A DNA stretch of 64,000 nucleotides from Palsa-504 sp050011155 (GCA_050011155.1 JBEKJP010000005.1:48884-112883), one strand, 5' to 3'. Positions 8,371 to 17,646 are shown, counted from the stretch's first letter. Notes: generated by a model not told the origin, from the sequence alone. Numbers and translations are program-made.

Positions 8371-10015
8371 GCGGGAAGGGCGGCGCGATGCGCAGCTCCA
8401 CGTTACGGTCGGTGGTGATCCCGGCCATCACGGTTATGTCAAGCGGGACGTTGGCCGCGAGCTCACGGTGCAGCGCGGCCAGGTCATCGATGGTGTTCAC
8501 CGGCACGGCCGGCGCGACCGGGGTGTCGTGGTCCACCATCGTGGTCACGATGGACAGGTACTCGCCGTGGTCGACCAGTTCGACCAGCCGGGTCTGGCAG
8601 GGCCAGTCCACCACCGCGCAGGTGGTCACTTCCCAGAACCCGCGGGCCGGGTCGGCCGGGTCGGGGCGCGGCCGGATCGTGTTGGTGTGCGTGTGGCCGT
8701 TGAGCCATAGGACGACGTTGGGGAACCGGTGCAGCAAGGCCACCAGCCCGGCGCCGAGCATCGGCTCGCCGTCCGGGCCGGCGTGCCCGCCACGCCGGTT
8801 GTCCATCGTGTCCGTGCCGTGGTGCGAGAACACGATCACCAGCCGGTCGTCGTGGCCGGTCCGGACCTCGCCGCCGTCGGCCCCGCGGTAGGCGGAGTGC
8901 ACCTCGGCCAGCCGGGTTTCCAGCCAGCGGGCCTGCTTGGCGTCCAGGCACCCGGACGCCCCGCCGGCCAGGCAGTTGGTGTCGAGCGCGATGAAGCGGA
9001 CCGCGGCCGTGTCGTGGACGTAGTACGCGGTGCCGTCGAGCCGGTTCCGTTCGGTGAACCCGTGGCCGAACGGGCGTGAGCCGGCCCGCAGGTGGGCGTC
9101 GACGAAGTCCCGCCGGGTAATCGGCCGGCGGAAGGGATCGGGCGTGACCTCGCGGTACGGGCCCGCCATGAACGACTCCGGGCGCTCGGTGAACATCTCG
9201 AGCGCCCGGTCGTGGTCGAAGTCCTCGGGCAGGCCGAACGGCTTCTTGCCGCCGGTCAGCGCGGCCGCGAGCCCCGGGGTCTGGGTGCCGACGCCCTGGT
9301 TGAGCGCCTCGTGGTTACCGAAGCAGGACAGCCAGGGGATGCTCAGGCCGGCCGCGGCGAACTCGCGCAGCGCGCGTTGCAGCAGGCCGGGATGATGCGG
9401 GAACCCGAACTCGCGCCGGAAGAAATCCTCGCCTGACGGCCCCGGGCCGTCCGGCCGCCAGAAGATGTCACCCGGCCAGTCCGTCCCCTGGACCCCCTCG
9501 TGGTCGGGGCCGCCGGAATCGGGGGAGACCAGGCCGCCGTCGAACAGGGCCAGGAAGGCCTGCAGCTCGTTCCACTGCGCGTTGTCGATCGCGTCGCCGG
9601 TGGTCACCGCCAGCTGGGCGGTCAGGCCGGTGGCCGGGCCGTTCACCGCGGTGACGGTGCGCAGGGTGGCGTCGACCGCGTGCACCGTGAGCGCCTCCTG
9701 CGGCCGCTGCACGGGGATGATCCCGGCGTACCTGCGGTCCGCGAAGTTCGCGTTGAGGAACTCGAACCGGGTCGGCGACTGGACGTCGGCGAGCTGGAGA
9801 TCGGTGATGTGGACCAGGCAGAGCAGCGCCCGCCCGGGGCCGGCGTCGTCCCCGGTCAAGGGGCCCGGCCCGGCCGCGCCGAAATCGTCCCTGATGGTGT
9901 GCGGCTCGCCCGCTCCGGCCTCGACGGCCCGGTACGGAGCCAGCCGTCCCGGGCGGAGCACCGCCCCGGGCTCGAGCCTGCGCTGCGTGGTCAGCAGGGG
10001 GTGGCGGCCGCTCAC
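8348..10015 (-). CDS. Metallophosphoesterase (TIGR03767/PPA1498-like)
   Basis: 555-residue calcineurin-type phosphoesterase. The metal motifs are ITDLQLAD (70-77, with Gln where DxH usually has His, a family feature), GDAIDN (140-145), GNHE (233-236), then SHHG and NGHTHTN in the C-terminal half. No signal peptide is visible, so it probably acts in the cytoplasm. It overlaps the ABC ATPase gene by 4 bp and is the last gene of a solute-binding protein-permease-permease-ATPase operon. This implies it hydrolyses the imported compound or a derivative, most simply an organophosphate ester. The exact substrate is unknown. Confidence 0.85.
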   Translation of the reverse strand: MSGRHPLLTTQRRLEPGAVLRPGRLAPYRAVEAGAGEPHTIRDDFGAAGPGPLTGDDAGPGRALLCLVHITDLQLADVQSPTRFEFLNANFADRRYAGIIPVQRPQEALTVHAVDATLRTVTAVNGPATGLTAQLAVTTGDAIDNAQWNELQAFLALFDGGLVSPDSGGPDHEGVQGTDWPGDIFWRPDGPGPSGEDFFRREFGFPHHPGLLQRALREFAAAGLSIPWLSCFGNHEALNQGVGTQTPGLAAALTGGKKPFGLPEDFDHDRALEMFTERPESFMAGPYREVTPDPFRRPITRRDFVDAHLRAGSRPFGHGFTERNRLDGTAYYVHDTAAVRFIALDTNCLAGGASGCLDAKQARWLETRLAEVHSAYRGADGGEVRTGHDDRLVIVFSHHGTDTMDNRRGGHAGPDGEPMLGAGLVALLHRFPNVVLWLNGHTHTNTIRPRPDPADPARGFWEVTTCAVVDWPCQTRLVELVDHGEYLSIVTTMVDHDTPVAPAVPVNTIDDLAALHRELAANVPLDITVMAGITTDRNVELRIAPPFPLKRLPGA

Positions 10016-11121
10016 GCCTCTTCCCCGACGGCAGGCTCCGAGGGCGCGGACACCAGCACGGGATCGCGCCGGATGGTCAGCGTGACGCGGCCGCCCGCGG
10101 TCAGGGTGGTCGCGTCCGATGTGGGGAGCTGGGCGAGGACCGTGGTGCCGCCCAGGTCGACCGTGACCCGGCTGGTCGCGCCCAGGAAGGTGACGGCGAT
10201 GACGGTGCCCGTCAGCAGGCCCGCTTCCGCCGTGGCGTCCGACGCCAGGCCTACCGCTTCCGGCCGGACCAGCGCCACCACCTGGCCGTCGGGAACGTCG
10301 CGCTCCACCAGCGGCAGCGTGATGCCGCGGACGGTTACCTCGCCGCCCTTGACCTCGCCGTCCAGCCGGTTGGACAGGCCGACGAACTCGGCCACGAACG
10401 CGGTCGCCGGGCGCGAGTAGACCTCGGTGGGCGGCGCGAGCTGCTCCAGGCGGCCGTCGCGCATGACACCGACCCGGTCCGCGATGGCCAGCGCCTCCTC
10501 CTGGTCGTGGGTGACGAACAGCGTCGTGATCCCCACCTCGAGCTGGATCCGGCGGATCTCGTCCCGCAGCTGGGCCCGGACCTTCGCGTCCAGCGCGGAC
10601 AGCGGCTCGTCAAGCAGCAGCACCTGAGGCTCGATGGCCAGGGCGCGGGCCAGGGCGACCCGCTGCTGCTGGCCGCCGGACAGCTGGTGCGGATACCGGT
10701 CCGCCTGGACCGAGAGCCCGACCAGGTCGAGCATCTCCAGCGCGCGCTTGTCCCGCTGGGCCGCGTTCACCTTGCGCAGCCGCAGCCCGAAGGCCACGTT
10801 CTGGCGCACCGTCATATGCGGGAACAGCGAGTAAGCCTGGAACACCATGCCCATGTCGCGCTTGGCCGCCGAGACGTGGGTGATGTCCCGGCCGCCGACG
10901 GTGATCCGCCCGGTATCGGCGTCCTCGAGGCCGGCCAGCAGCCGCAGCGTGGTGGTCTTGCCGCAGCCCGACGGGCCGAGCAGCGCGATCAGCTCGCCCG
11001 GCGCCAAGGTCAGGTCCAGCTGGTCGAGCGCGACGACGGGGCCGTAGTGCCGGCTCAGGCCTTCCAGCCGTACCTCCACGGCGGTCCGGGTCGTCGTCCT
11101 GGCTTCTGGTGCGGCAGTCAC
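10012..11121 (-). CDS. ABC importer ATPase, PotA/PhnT-like
   Basis: 369-residue ATPase of the polyamine/iron/2-aminoethylphosphonate importer class. Walker A GPSGCGKTT is at 49-57, the LSGGQQQR signature at 147-154, Walker B LLLDEP at 168-173, and the switch His in FVTHDQEE follows. A C-terminal TOBE-like regulatory domain starts around residue 270. It energises the two permeases upstream. A 10-bp gap separates it from the second permease, and it overlaps the metallophosphoesterase start by 4 bp. It is closely similar to the ATPase at 18430-19536. Confidence 0.92.
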   Translation of the reverse strand: MTAAPEARTTTRTAVEVRLEGLSRHYGPVVALDQLDLTLAPGELIALLGPSGCGKTTTLRLLAGLEDADTGRITVGGRDITHVSAAKRDMGMVFQAYSLFPHMTVRQNVAFGLRLRKVNAAQRDKRALEMLDLVGLSVQADRYPHQLSGGQQQRVALARALAIEPQVLLLDEPLSALDAKVRAQLRDEIRRIQLEVGITTLFVTHDQEEALAIADRVGVMRDGRLEQLAPPTEVYSRPATAFVAEFVGLSNRLDGEVKGGEVTVRGITLPLVERDVPDGQVVALVRPEAVGLASDATAEAGLLTGTVIAVTFLGATSRVTVDLGGTTVLAQLPTSDATTLTAGGRVTLTIRRDPVLVSAPSEPAVGEEA

Positions 11122-11131
11122 GGGGTGTACC

Positions 11132-11995
11132 TCATCCCCGGCCGCGTCGGCGGCGGCCAGCGTAGGACAGGATCAGCAGCAGGACGAAGGCGAACAGCAG
11201 CGCGGCCGTCGAGGTGGAGAAGATGACCCCGGCGTTCGGCGTGTTCCGGCTGATGGAGTACAGCTCAACCGACAGGTTGTTGTACAGCAGCAGGAAGGCG
11301 ACGGTGAACTCGCCGAGCACGAGCGAGCAGGTCAGCAACAGCGCGTTCAGGATCGCCTGCCGCATGTTCGGCACGATGACCCGGACCATCACCGTGAACC
11401 AGCTCGCCCCGAGGCTGCGCGCGGCCTCGGACAGGGTGGGCACGTCGATGGCGCTCAGGCCGGCCGCCAGCGACCGGTAGGCATAGGGCAGCGCCAGGAT
11501 CACGTAGATCCAGAACAGCATCAGCGAGGACAGGCTGTAGTGCTGGATCCGGTTGTAGATCGGGCCGAGTCCCACCACCAGCACGATGGCCGGGATGGTG
11601 AGCGGCAGCAGGGAGAGGAACTCCATGGTGCGGGCCAGCCACTGCACCCGCAGCCGGACCCAGATCATCGTCGGCACCAGCAGCACCAGCGTGACCACGC
11701 TGGTGATGACGGCCAGCTCCAGGGTGATCTCGATCGAGCTCACGAGCGGAGGGACGCCCTCGCCCTGGAAGGAGGCGATCTGCTTCCAGGCCGCCCCCGA
11801 CCAGGTGCCGAGCTTGGCACCCTCCAGGGAGAACCGGAGCATGGCCAGCATCGGCAGCAGGAAGAACAGCCCGAAGATCGTGAACACCACGTAGCGGTAG
11901 GCGTTCAGCCGCCGCTTGCGGCTGGCGTGCATGCCGCGCGGCCGGGCGGCCGCCGTCCGGGCCGGCGTCTCGCCGACCGAGGTCACCGCAGCCAT
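11132..11995 (-). CDS. ABC importer permease, second subunit (PotC/PhnV-like)
   Basis: 287-residue inner-membrane permease with six predicted helices. The cytoplasmic EAA coupling loop is EAARSLGASWFTVMVRVIVPN. ATG 11995 is fixed by the SD GGAGGG a few bases upstream, inside the 3' end of the preceding permease gene (13-bp overlap). The same overlap, with nearly identical bases, occurs in the paralogous operon at 17634-17646, confirming both starts. It forms the channel with the gene at 11983-12849. Confidence 0.9.
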   Translation of the reverse strand: MAAVTSVGETPARTAAARPRGMHASRKRRLNAYRYVVFTIFGLFFLLPMLAMLRFSLEGAKLGTWSGAAWKQIASFQGEGVPPLVSSIEITLELAVITSVVTLVLLVPTMIWVRLRVQWLARTMEFLSLLPLTIPAIVLVVGLGPIYNRIQHYSLSSLMLFWIYVILALPYAYRSLAAGLSAIDVPTLSEAARSLGASWFTVMVRVIVPNMRQAILNALLLTCSLVLGEFTVAFLLLYNNLSVELYSISRNTPNAGVIFSTSTAALLFAFVLLLILSYAGRRRRGRG

Positions 11996-12849
11996 CGGGC
12001 CGCCCTCCGCTGCAGCAAGGCGTATCCGGTCATGATGATGGCCACGCCGATGATCATGCCGAAGGCGAGGAGGTCGGCCACGTTGACGTTGCTGAGGCCC
12101 ACCTCGCTGGACAGCGCGGTGCTGATCTGCTGCGGCACGATGTACGCGATCTGGTTCTCCCAGGCCGCGATGGTGGCGAAGGCGGACAGCGCGTTCGCGA
12201 ACAGCAGCAGCAGGCCGCCGAGGAAGGCCGGCATCAGCAGCGGGCCGCCGACGTAGCGCCAGTACTGCCAGGCGGACGCGCCCAGGTTCTCCGAGGCCTC
12301 CCGCCACTGGACCTTCACGCCGTCGATGGCGGGCAGGAAGACCAGCACCATCAGCGGGATCTGGAAGTAGGCGTAGATCACCGTGATGCCCCACGGGAAG
12401 CTGTAGAACCAGCTGGCGTGGAACAGCAGCCCGACCGGGCCGATCAGGACCAGGAAGGCGAACGCCAGCGTGACGCCGCCGGTCTGGGCCAGCACGCCCG
12501 AGCCGGCCAGGTACAGGCGCCGGACCACGCCGTCGGGGTTGCCCGACGCTATCGCGTAGGCCAGGATCGCGCCGAACACCGCCCCGATCACCGAGGACAG
12601 GACGCACAGCTTGAACGAGCCGATGAAGTAGCCGCGCACCAGCGGATCGCCGAGCTTGCTGACGTTGGCGAAGGCCCAGCTGCCGTTCGGGTTCTTCAGC
12701 GAGTCGACGATCACGATCGCGGTCGGCCACAGCAGGAAGACGGCGACGTAGGCGAGGAAGGGGACGGTCCCGGCCCAGGCGGGGGCGGACAGCCGGCGCC
12801 CGGCCCTCACGGGCCGGGCGCCGGTTTCATTGGTCGCAGCGACAGCCAC
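11983..12849 (-). CDS. ABC importer permease, first subunit (PotB/PhnU-like)
   Basis: 288-residue permease with about six membrane helices and an EAA loop (EASENLGASAWQYWRYVGGP). It ends in the motif RRAARWLR, shared with the paralogue at 16663-17646. The start ATG lies 9 bp after the binding-protein stop. In this transporter class (spermidine/putrescine, Fe(III), 2-aminoethylphosphonate) two different permeases pair in the membrane. The phosphonate-rich neighbourhood favours an organophosphorus substrate. Confidence 0.9.
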   Translation of the reverse strand: MAVAATNETGARPVRAGRRLSAPAWAGTVPFLAYVAVFLLWPTAIVIVDSLKNPNGSWAFANVSKLGDPLVRGYFIGSFKLCVLSSVIGAVFGAILAYAIASGNPDGVVRRLYLAGSGVLAQTGGVTLAFAFLVLIGPVGLLFHASWFYSFPWGITVIYAYFQIPLMVLVFLPAIDGVKVQWREASENLGASAWQYWRYVGGPLLMPAFLGGLLLLFANALSAFATIAAWENQIAYIVPQQISTALSSEVGLSNVNVADLLAFGMIIGVAIIMTGYALLQRRAARWLR

Positions 12850-12858
12850 GTTCCCTCG

Positions 12859-13980
12859 CTAGCTAACGGCCTTCGCCCAGTTCGCCGCCAGGAAGTTGGC
12901 GGCGTCCGTGTTCTGGGACGAGCTGAGGAAGACGGGGGTGCCGGTCACCGCGGGCAGCTGGCTGGCCGCGGCCTTGTCGATGGAGCCGTCGGACTGCATG
13001 GCCTGCTGCTCCACCGGCCGGGCGCCGCCCTGGAGCCAGAGGTTCTGCCCGCCGTCGGCCGCCTGCGAGTAGAGGAACTCCTCCCACAGCCGGGCCGCGG
13101 CCGGGTGCGGCGCGCCCTTGTTGATGGCCTGCGAGTAGTACCCGCCCAGGACCGCGTTCTGCGGGATGAACACCTTCCAGTTCGATACGCCCACGTAACT
13201 CGGCAGGTTGAGGTAGTCCCAGTTGAACACCACCTTGGTGGTGCCCGCCTTGATCGTGGCCCCGGTCGCCTGCACCGGGTTGAAGTTGCCGGCCGCCTTG
13301 AGCTTCTTGAAGAAGTCGACGCCCTGGGAGATGCTGCTGGCCGAGCCGCCTTCGGCCAGGCTGGCCATCATGACGCCGTTCAGCGCGGCGTTGGCCGCGG
13401 TCGGGTTGCCGTTCAGCGCCACCGCGCCCTTGAACTTCGGCCCGAGCAGGTCGTTCAGCGAGGTGATGGTGCCGTAACTGCTCGAGTACCCGACCGCCAT
13501 GTAGCCGCCGTAATCCTCGACCCACAGGCCGGTGGACTCCTTCTGCGCCGACGGGATCGAGGACCACGTCGCGACCTCGTACGGGGCGAACAAGCTGGTG
13601 TTGGCCAGCGCGACGGCCTGGCCCACGTCCACGACGTCTGGTGCCTTAGCCGTGCCGTGCTCCGACTTGATCGCGTCGACCTCCTGCTGGCTGGAGCCGT
13701 CAGGCAGGGCAGAGTTGATCTTGATGCCGTACTTGGCGGTGAAGGCCTTCAGGATGTTGCCGTAGTTCGCCCACGTCGGCGGCAGCGCGATGACGTTGAG
13801 CGTGCCCTCCTTCTTGGCCGCCGCGACGAGCGCGTTCATGCCGCCTCCGGCCGCGGCCGAGGTCTCGTTGGCCCAGTTGGTGCCGCCGCTCGAACCCCCG
13901 GAACCCGAGGACGAGCAGCCGGCCGCGAGCAGCGCCGCGGCGGCGACGCCCGCGAGCGCGAGTCGATGTGAGGATCTCAC
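12859..13980 (-). CDS. Lipoprotein solute-binding protein of ABC importer A
   Basis: 373-residue family 1 extracellular binding protein. The signal peptide ends in lipobox LAAGC (Cys22), followed by a Ser/Gly linker, so the mature protein is a membrane-anchored lipoprotein. The core contains AAKKEGTLNVIALP and FTAKYGIKIN, near-identical to the binding protein at 15515-16660. Family members bind polyamines, iron or aminoethylphosphonate. The region upstream carries LacI-type operator sequences and the LacI gene. It is the first gene of an operon running to 8348. Confidence 0.92.
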   Translation of the reverse strand: MRSSHRLALAGVAAAALLAAGCSSSGSGGSSGGTNWANETSAAAGGGMNALVAAAKKEGTLNVIALPPTWANYGNILKAFTAKYGIKINSALPDGSSQQEVDAIKSEHGTAKAPDVVDVGQAVALANTSLFAPYEVATWSSIPSAQKESTGLWVEDYGGYMAVGYSSSYGTITSLNDLLGPKFKGAVALNGNPTAANAALNGVMMASLAEGGSASSISQGVDFFKKLKAAGNFNPVQATGATIKAGTTKVVFNWDYLNLPSYVGVSNWKVFIPQNAVLGGYYSQAINKGAPHPAAARLWEEFLYSQAADGGQNLWLQGGARPVEQQAMQSDGSIDKAAASQLPAVTGTPVFLSSSQNTDAANFLAANWAKAVS

Positions 13981-14076
13981 CAGTGCCTCCTGAAAAGCTT
14001 CCCTAACCCGAGGTCGATGGCTGCCCGAAAAGGCCCGGCCCGAAGGCCCTGCCGCAAAGGCGCGACAGCGCTACCT

Positions 14077-14140
14077 AAACGGTTCGCCCGGATACCTCTC
14101 CCCCAGCTAATTGTGCAGGATAAACGCACCTAAAACGTTT
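14077..14140. promoter_or_regulatory. LacI-type operator sites before ABC operon A
   Basis: A perfect 8-bp palindrome AAACGTTT (14133-14140) is a classical LacI-family operator core with the central CG. A second, imperfect copy, AAACGGTT, lies at 14077-14084, 56 bp away. Both sit in the 242-bp interval between the LacI gene and the binding-protein gene, where the operon promoter must be. Binding is inferred from motif and position. Confidence 0.6.
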
Positions 14141-14222
14141 AGCGTTCGCATGCTCACATACCCGTCGCGAGGGTGTCAAGACTCGTTACCGAGTTGCCGC
14201 CCTGAGCCGGGTAAACAGCTGG

Positions 14223-15260
14223 TTAACGGGCGGGCGGGCCTTGGAGAGCCGGCGGCCGCTGAAGGGAGGGGCGCTCGACCAGTTCGACCGGGGCGACGTA
14301 GTCGCCGGAACCGCCGGTACCGAGCAGGCGCGCCATCAGCGCCCGGCCCATTTCCCGGCCGTCCAGCCGAATGGTCGCCAGCGGCGGGTCGAGCAATTCC
14401 GAGGTCGGCAGGTCGTCATGCCCGATGACAGAGACATCGGGCCCGACCCGCAGGCCCAGATCCCGGGCCATCTGGTAGATGCCGAGCGCGGTGTAGTCGG
14501 AGTTGGTGATGATCGCGGTGGGCGGGTGCGGCTGGGCCAGCAGCGCCCCGGCGGCCTTGCGCACGTCGGCGATCGTAAGCGGCGACCGCATGATGACCGG
14601 CTCGAGGCCGAGTCCGCGGGCCAGCCGCCGGAAATGGCGCAGCCGGTCCGGGTCGGCCACCAGGCCGCGGGGCGCGGACACGAAGGCCACGCGGGAGTGG
14701 CCGAGCGCGGCCAGCCTGCGCATGGCCAGTCCGACCCCGGTCGCGTTGTCGGGATACACCCGCGGCACGCCGGCCAGGCCCTCCACGGCCGCGTTCAGCG
14801 CCACCACCGGCGCACCCGGGCGCAGTTCCTGCCACAGCCGCAGCGACTCGCCCCGGCCGACCGGGGCGATGGCCAGCCCGGCGATCCGCTGGGCCGCCAG
14901 CTCCTGGACCAGCCGTTGCTCACGTTCGGCCGAGTAGTGCGAGTCGAGCAGGAGCAGGGTGGCCCCGGCCTCGCTGGCCGCCCGCTCGGCCCCGGTCAGC
15001 ACCTCGAGGAAGAAGGGATTGCTGAAGTTGCGGATGACCAGCCCGTAGGTGGTGGTGCGGCCCCGCCGCAGCGCCTGCGCCTGCGGGTTGGCCCGGTAGC
15101 CGAGCTCGGTCGCGGCCGCCAGGATCCGGCGCCGGGTGTCGTCGGCCACACCGGGCTGGCCGTTCAGCGCGAAGCTCACCGAGGCCACCGAGACGCCGGC
15201 CAGGCGGGCCACGTCCCGGATCCCCGCTGGCTGCCGCCCGCCGCCCTGCTGACTCGTCAT
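14223..15260 (-). CDS. LacI-family transcriptional regulator
   Basis: 345-residue repressor. The N-terminal HTH and hinge run from IRDVARLAGVSVASVSFALNG to about residue 65 (YRANPQAQALRRGRT). The rest is a periplasmic-binding-protein-like effector domain, typical in length. It is transcribed toward ABC operon A, whose promoter region carries AAACGTTT operator cores, so it probably controls that operon and itself. Its own upstream region is shared with importer B. The inducer is unknown; LacI regulators usually sense sugars, making a sugar-phosphate or glycerophosphodiester possible for importer A. Confidence 0.92.
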   Translation of the reverse strand: MTSQQGGGRQPAGIRDVARLAGVSVASVSFALNGQPGVADDTRRRILAAATELGYRANPQAQALRRGRTTTYGLVIRNFSNPFFLEVLTGAERAASEAGATLLLLDSHYSAEREQRLVQELAAQRIAGLAIAPVGRGESLRLWQELRPGAPVVALNAAVEGLAGVPRVYPDNATGVGLAMRRLAALGHSRVAFVSAPRGLVADPDRLRHFRRLARGLGLEPVIMRSPLTIADVRKAAGALLAQPHPPTAIITNSDYTALGIYQMARDLGLRVGPDVSVIGHDDLPTSELLDPPLATIRLDGREMGRALMARLLGTGGSGDYVAPVELVERPSLQRPPALQGPPAR

Positions 15261-15431
15261 GGCCTTGCCTACGGTTATGACGCTCTGCTTCCCCCCGATA
15301 GGAGCTTCAGGTACGTCGCTGAGCGCACATCCTAACCATCCGGCTGGCCGTCGGCCAGAGGCCGGAAGCGGCTATCAAGCTGTCCATTAACCGACGCCCG
15401 CCGGCCACGAGCTGGCAACCTCCCGTTTTTC

Positions 15432-15464
15432 TTGGCTAGCCATCATTCCGACTTGTCTAGCCAA
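15432..15464. promoter_or_regulatory. Pair of candidate GntR/HutC operators before ABC operon B
   Basis: TTGGCTAGCCA (15432-15442) and TTGTCTAGCCAA (15453-15464) have CTAG cores exactly 21 bp apart. They are near-palindromes of the form TTGNCTAGNCAA. HutC-subfamily GntR regulators bind sites with a GTNTAGAC-type core; PhnF of mycobacteria and DasR of Streptomyces are examples. A matching site occurs at 21342-21353, before the catabolic genes, and a HutC/UTRA regulator gene lies at 22992-23795. The assignment is by motif, not experiment. Confidence 0.6.
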
Positions 15465-15514
15465 GATTGGCATCTTGGTCCCCGCCTGCGGGGACTGTGG
15501 CGTGGGAGGGAAAT

Positions 15515-16660
15515 TTGCGAGCAAGGCACGCTATGGCGGCCGCCGCCGCGGTGGCCGGCAGCCTGCTGCTGACCGTCGGCTGCAGCTCGTCGGGTTCGAG
15601 CAGCGCGAGCGGTACCACGAGCGGAGGGGCCAACTGGGCCACCGCTTCCTCGGCCTCGGCCGGAGGCGGCATGGCCGCGCTGGTCACCGCGGCCAAGAAG
15701 GAGGGCACGCTCAACGTCATCACGCTGCCTTCCAACTGGGCCAACTACGGCACGATCATGAAGGACTTCACCGCCAAGTACGGCATCAAGATCAACGACG
15801 CCAACCCGGACGGCTCCAGCCAGGACGAGCTCAACGCGGTCAACCAGCTCAAGGGCCAGAGCCGCGCGCCCGACGTCCTGGACGTGGGCACCGCGTTCGC
15901 CGTGAAGGGCGCCCAGTCGGGTGTCTTGGCTCCCTACAAGGTCGCGACCTGGGCCAGCATCCCGGCTGACGCCAAGGCGGCCGACGGCACCTGGTTCGCC
16001 GACTACGGCGGCTACGTGGCTATCGGCTACAACGCGGCCAAGGTGAAGACCCCGCCGACCTCGTTCGCGGACCTGCTCAAGCCCGAGTACAAGAACGAGG
16101 TCGCCATCAACGGCAACCCGACCCAGGCCAGCGCGGCCTTCTCGGCCGTGTTCGCCGCGGCCCTGGCCAACGGCGGCTCGCTGAACAACATCGCGCCGGG
16201 CGTCTCCTACTTCAAGAAGCTGCACTCCGTGGGCAACTTCGTGCCGGTCACGGCCAGCGCGGCGACCATGGAGAGCGGCCAGACGCCGATCATCGTCTGG
16301 TGGGACTACCTGCTGGCGTCCGAGATCGGCTCCAGCGTCAAGACCCTCAAGATCGTGATCCCGTCGGACGCCTCCTACGCGGCGTACTACGACCAGGCCA
16401 TCAGCAAGTTCGCCCCGCACCCGGCCGCGGCCCGGCTGTGGGAGGAGTACCTGTACTCGACCACCGGCCAGAACCTGTGGCTGCAGGGCGAGGCCCGGCC
16501 GATCGAGCTGTCCACCCTGGTGTCGAACGGCACGGTGGACAAGTCGGCGTACGCGGCGCTGCCCCCGGCCCCGTCCGGCAACGTCACCTTCCCGACCCAG
16601 GCGCAGCAGGCGACGGCGGAGAACATCGTTTCGCAGCAGTGGTCCAGCGTGATCGGCTAG
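15515..16660 (+). CDS. Lipoprotein solute-binding protein of ABC importer B (phosphonate-type)
   Basis: 381-residue binding protein, paralogue of the one at 12859-13980. TTG 15515 is chosen as start because GGAGGG (15505-15510) sits 4 nt upstream and the signal peptide MRARHAMAAAA...LTVGC then begins cleanly. The lipobox cysteine is followed by a Ser-rich linker. The core has AAKKEGTLNVI, YGIKIN and the GGMAAL segment. It heads a run of permease, permease and ATPase genes spaced 1-2 bp or overlapping, with phosphonate-degrading genes beyond. It probably captures an aminoethylphosphonate, by analogy with PhnS. Confidence 0.9.
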   Translation: MRARHAMAAAAAVAGSLLLTVGCSSSGSSSASGTTSGGANWATASSASAGGGMAALVTAAKKEGTLNVITLPSNWANYGTIMKDFTAKYGIKINDANPDGSSQDELNAVNQLKGQSRAPDVLDVGTAFAVKGAQSGVLAPYKVATWASIPADAKAADGTWFADYGGYVAIGYNAAKVKTPPTSFADLLKPEYKNEVAINGNPTQASAAFSAVFAAALANGGSLNNIAPGVSYFKKLHSVGNFVPVTASAATMESGQTPIIVWWDYLLASEIGSSVKTLKIVIPSDASYAAYYDQAISKFAPHPAAARLWEEYLYSTTGQNLWLQGEARPIELSTLVSNGTVDKSAYAALPPAPSGNVTFPTQAQQATAENIVSQQWSSVIG

Positions 16661-16662
16661 CG

Positions 16663-17646
16663 GTGGGCCAGGGTGTCCCCCATACGGGGGGGCTCGGGGG
16701 GGTAGTCACCCCCGGAGCCAGCAGAGCCCCGGGATCCCTGGCGGATTCCGGGGCCCTCGGGCCTACCGCGCCGTCCGGGCCTTCCCCGGTCACGCTGACC
16801 CTGCGCTGGCTGCGCCGGATAGCCGGGGTGGTACCGTTCGGCGTCTACGTGACGCTGGGCCTGCTGCTCCCGATGATCGCGGTCGCGATCGGGGCCTTCG
16901 AGACCAACAACGGCGGCTTCACGTTCAGCAACATCAGCGCCGCTACCCACGGTGTCTACCTGAAGGGTTTCTGGCAGAGCATCGTCTTGTCCCTGCTGAC
17001 CTCGATCATCCCGGGGATCCTGGGCCTGCTGATCGCGTACGCCATCTTCACGGCCAAACGCGGGAAGGTGCTGCGGCAGGTGGCGATCACGGCGGCCGGC
17101 GTGTTCGCCAACTTCGGCGGCGTGCCGCTGGCCTTCCTGTTCATCGCCACGATCGGCTCCAGCGGGCTGGTCAGCCAGTGGCTCACCAGCCTCGGTTTCA
17201 ACCCGTACGCGCACGGCTTCACCCTGTACTCGCTGACCGGCGTGGTCGTGGTGTACCTGTACTTCCAGATCCCGCTGATGGTGCTCGTCATCTTGCCGGC
17301 CCTGGAGGGCCTGCGCCCGGCGTGGCGGGAAGCGGCCGAGAACCTGGGCGCGCGGACCTGGGATTTCTGGCGCTACGTGGGCGGCCCGGTGCTGTTCCCC
17401 TCGTTCCTGGGGTGCGTGCTGCTGCTGTTCGGCAGCGCCCTGTCCGCCTACGCCACGACCGAGGCGCTGACCAACGGGACCATCCCGCTGACCTCGATCC
17501 AGATCGGGTCGTTCCTGAACGGGAACGTCATCGCCGGCCAGGAGAACATCGGCAAGGCGCTCGGCCTGGGCATGGTCGTCATCATCGCGGTCGCCATGAC
17601 CATCTACGTCGTGATGCAGCGAAGGGCGGCCCGATGGCTTCGGTAG
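16663..17646 (+). CDS. ABC importer B permease, first subunit
   Basis: 327-residue permease with six membrane helices and EAA loop EAAENLGARTWDFWRYVGGP. It is paralogous to 11983-12849 and ends in the same RRAARWLR. GTG 16663, 2 bp after the binding-protein stop, is the only reasonable start. The first about 45 residues (GQGVPHTGGLGGVVTPG and so on) are a Gly/Pro-rich leader encoded by a G-rich hairpin sequence absent from the paralogue. This looks like a small repeat inserted in the coding region. Confidence 0.88.
   Translation: MGQGVPHTGGLGGVVTPGASRAPGSLADSGALGPTAPSGPSPVTLTLRWLRRIAGVVPFGVYVTLGLLLPMIAVAIGAFETNNGGFTFSNISAATHGVYLKGFWQSIVLSLLTSIIPGILGLLIAYAIFTAKRGKVLRQVAITAAGVFANFGGVPLAFLFIATIGSSGLVSQWLTSLGFNPYAHGFTLYSLTGVVVVYLYFQIPLMVLVILPALEGLRPAWREAAENLGARTWDFWRYVGGPVLFPSFLGCVLLLFGSALSAYATTEALTNGTIPLTSIQIGSFLNGNVIAGQENIGKALGLGMVVIIAVAMTIYVVMQRRAARWLR
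16677..16725. repeat. G-rich hairpin repeat inserted in the permease N-terminus
   Basis: CCCCATACGGGGGGG followed by CGGGGGGG-tagtca-CCCCCGG and CCAGCAG. The same order of blocks recurs at 39551-39617 in the TetR gene N-terminus. The shorter TACGGGGGG core recurs at 47306 and 52787. This looks like a small dispersed palindromic repeat of the genome. Confidence 0.45.
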
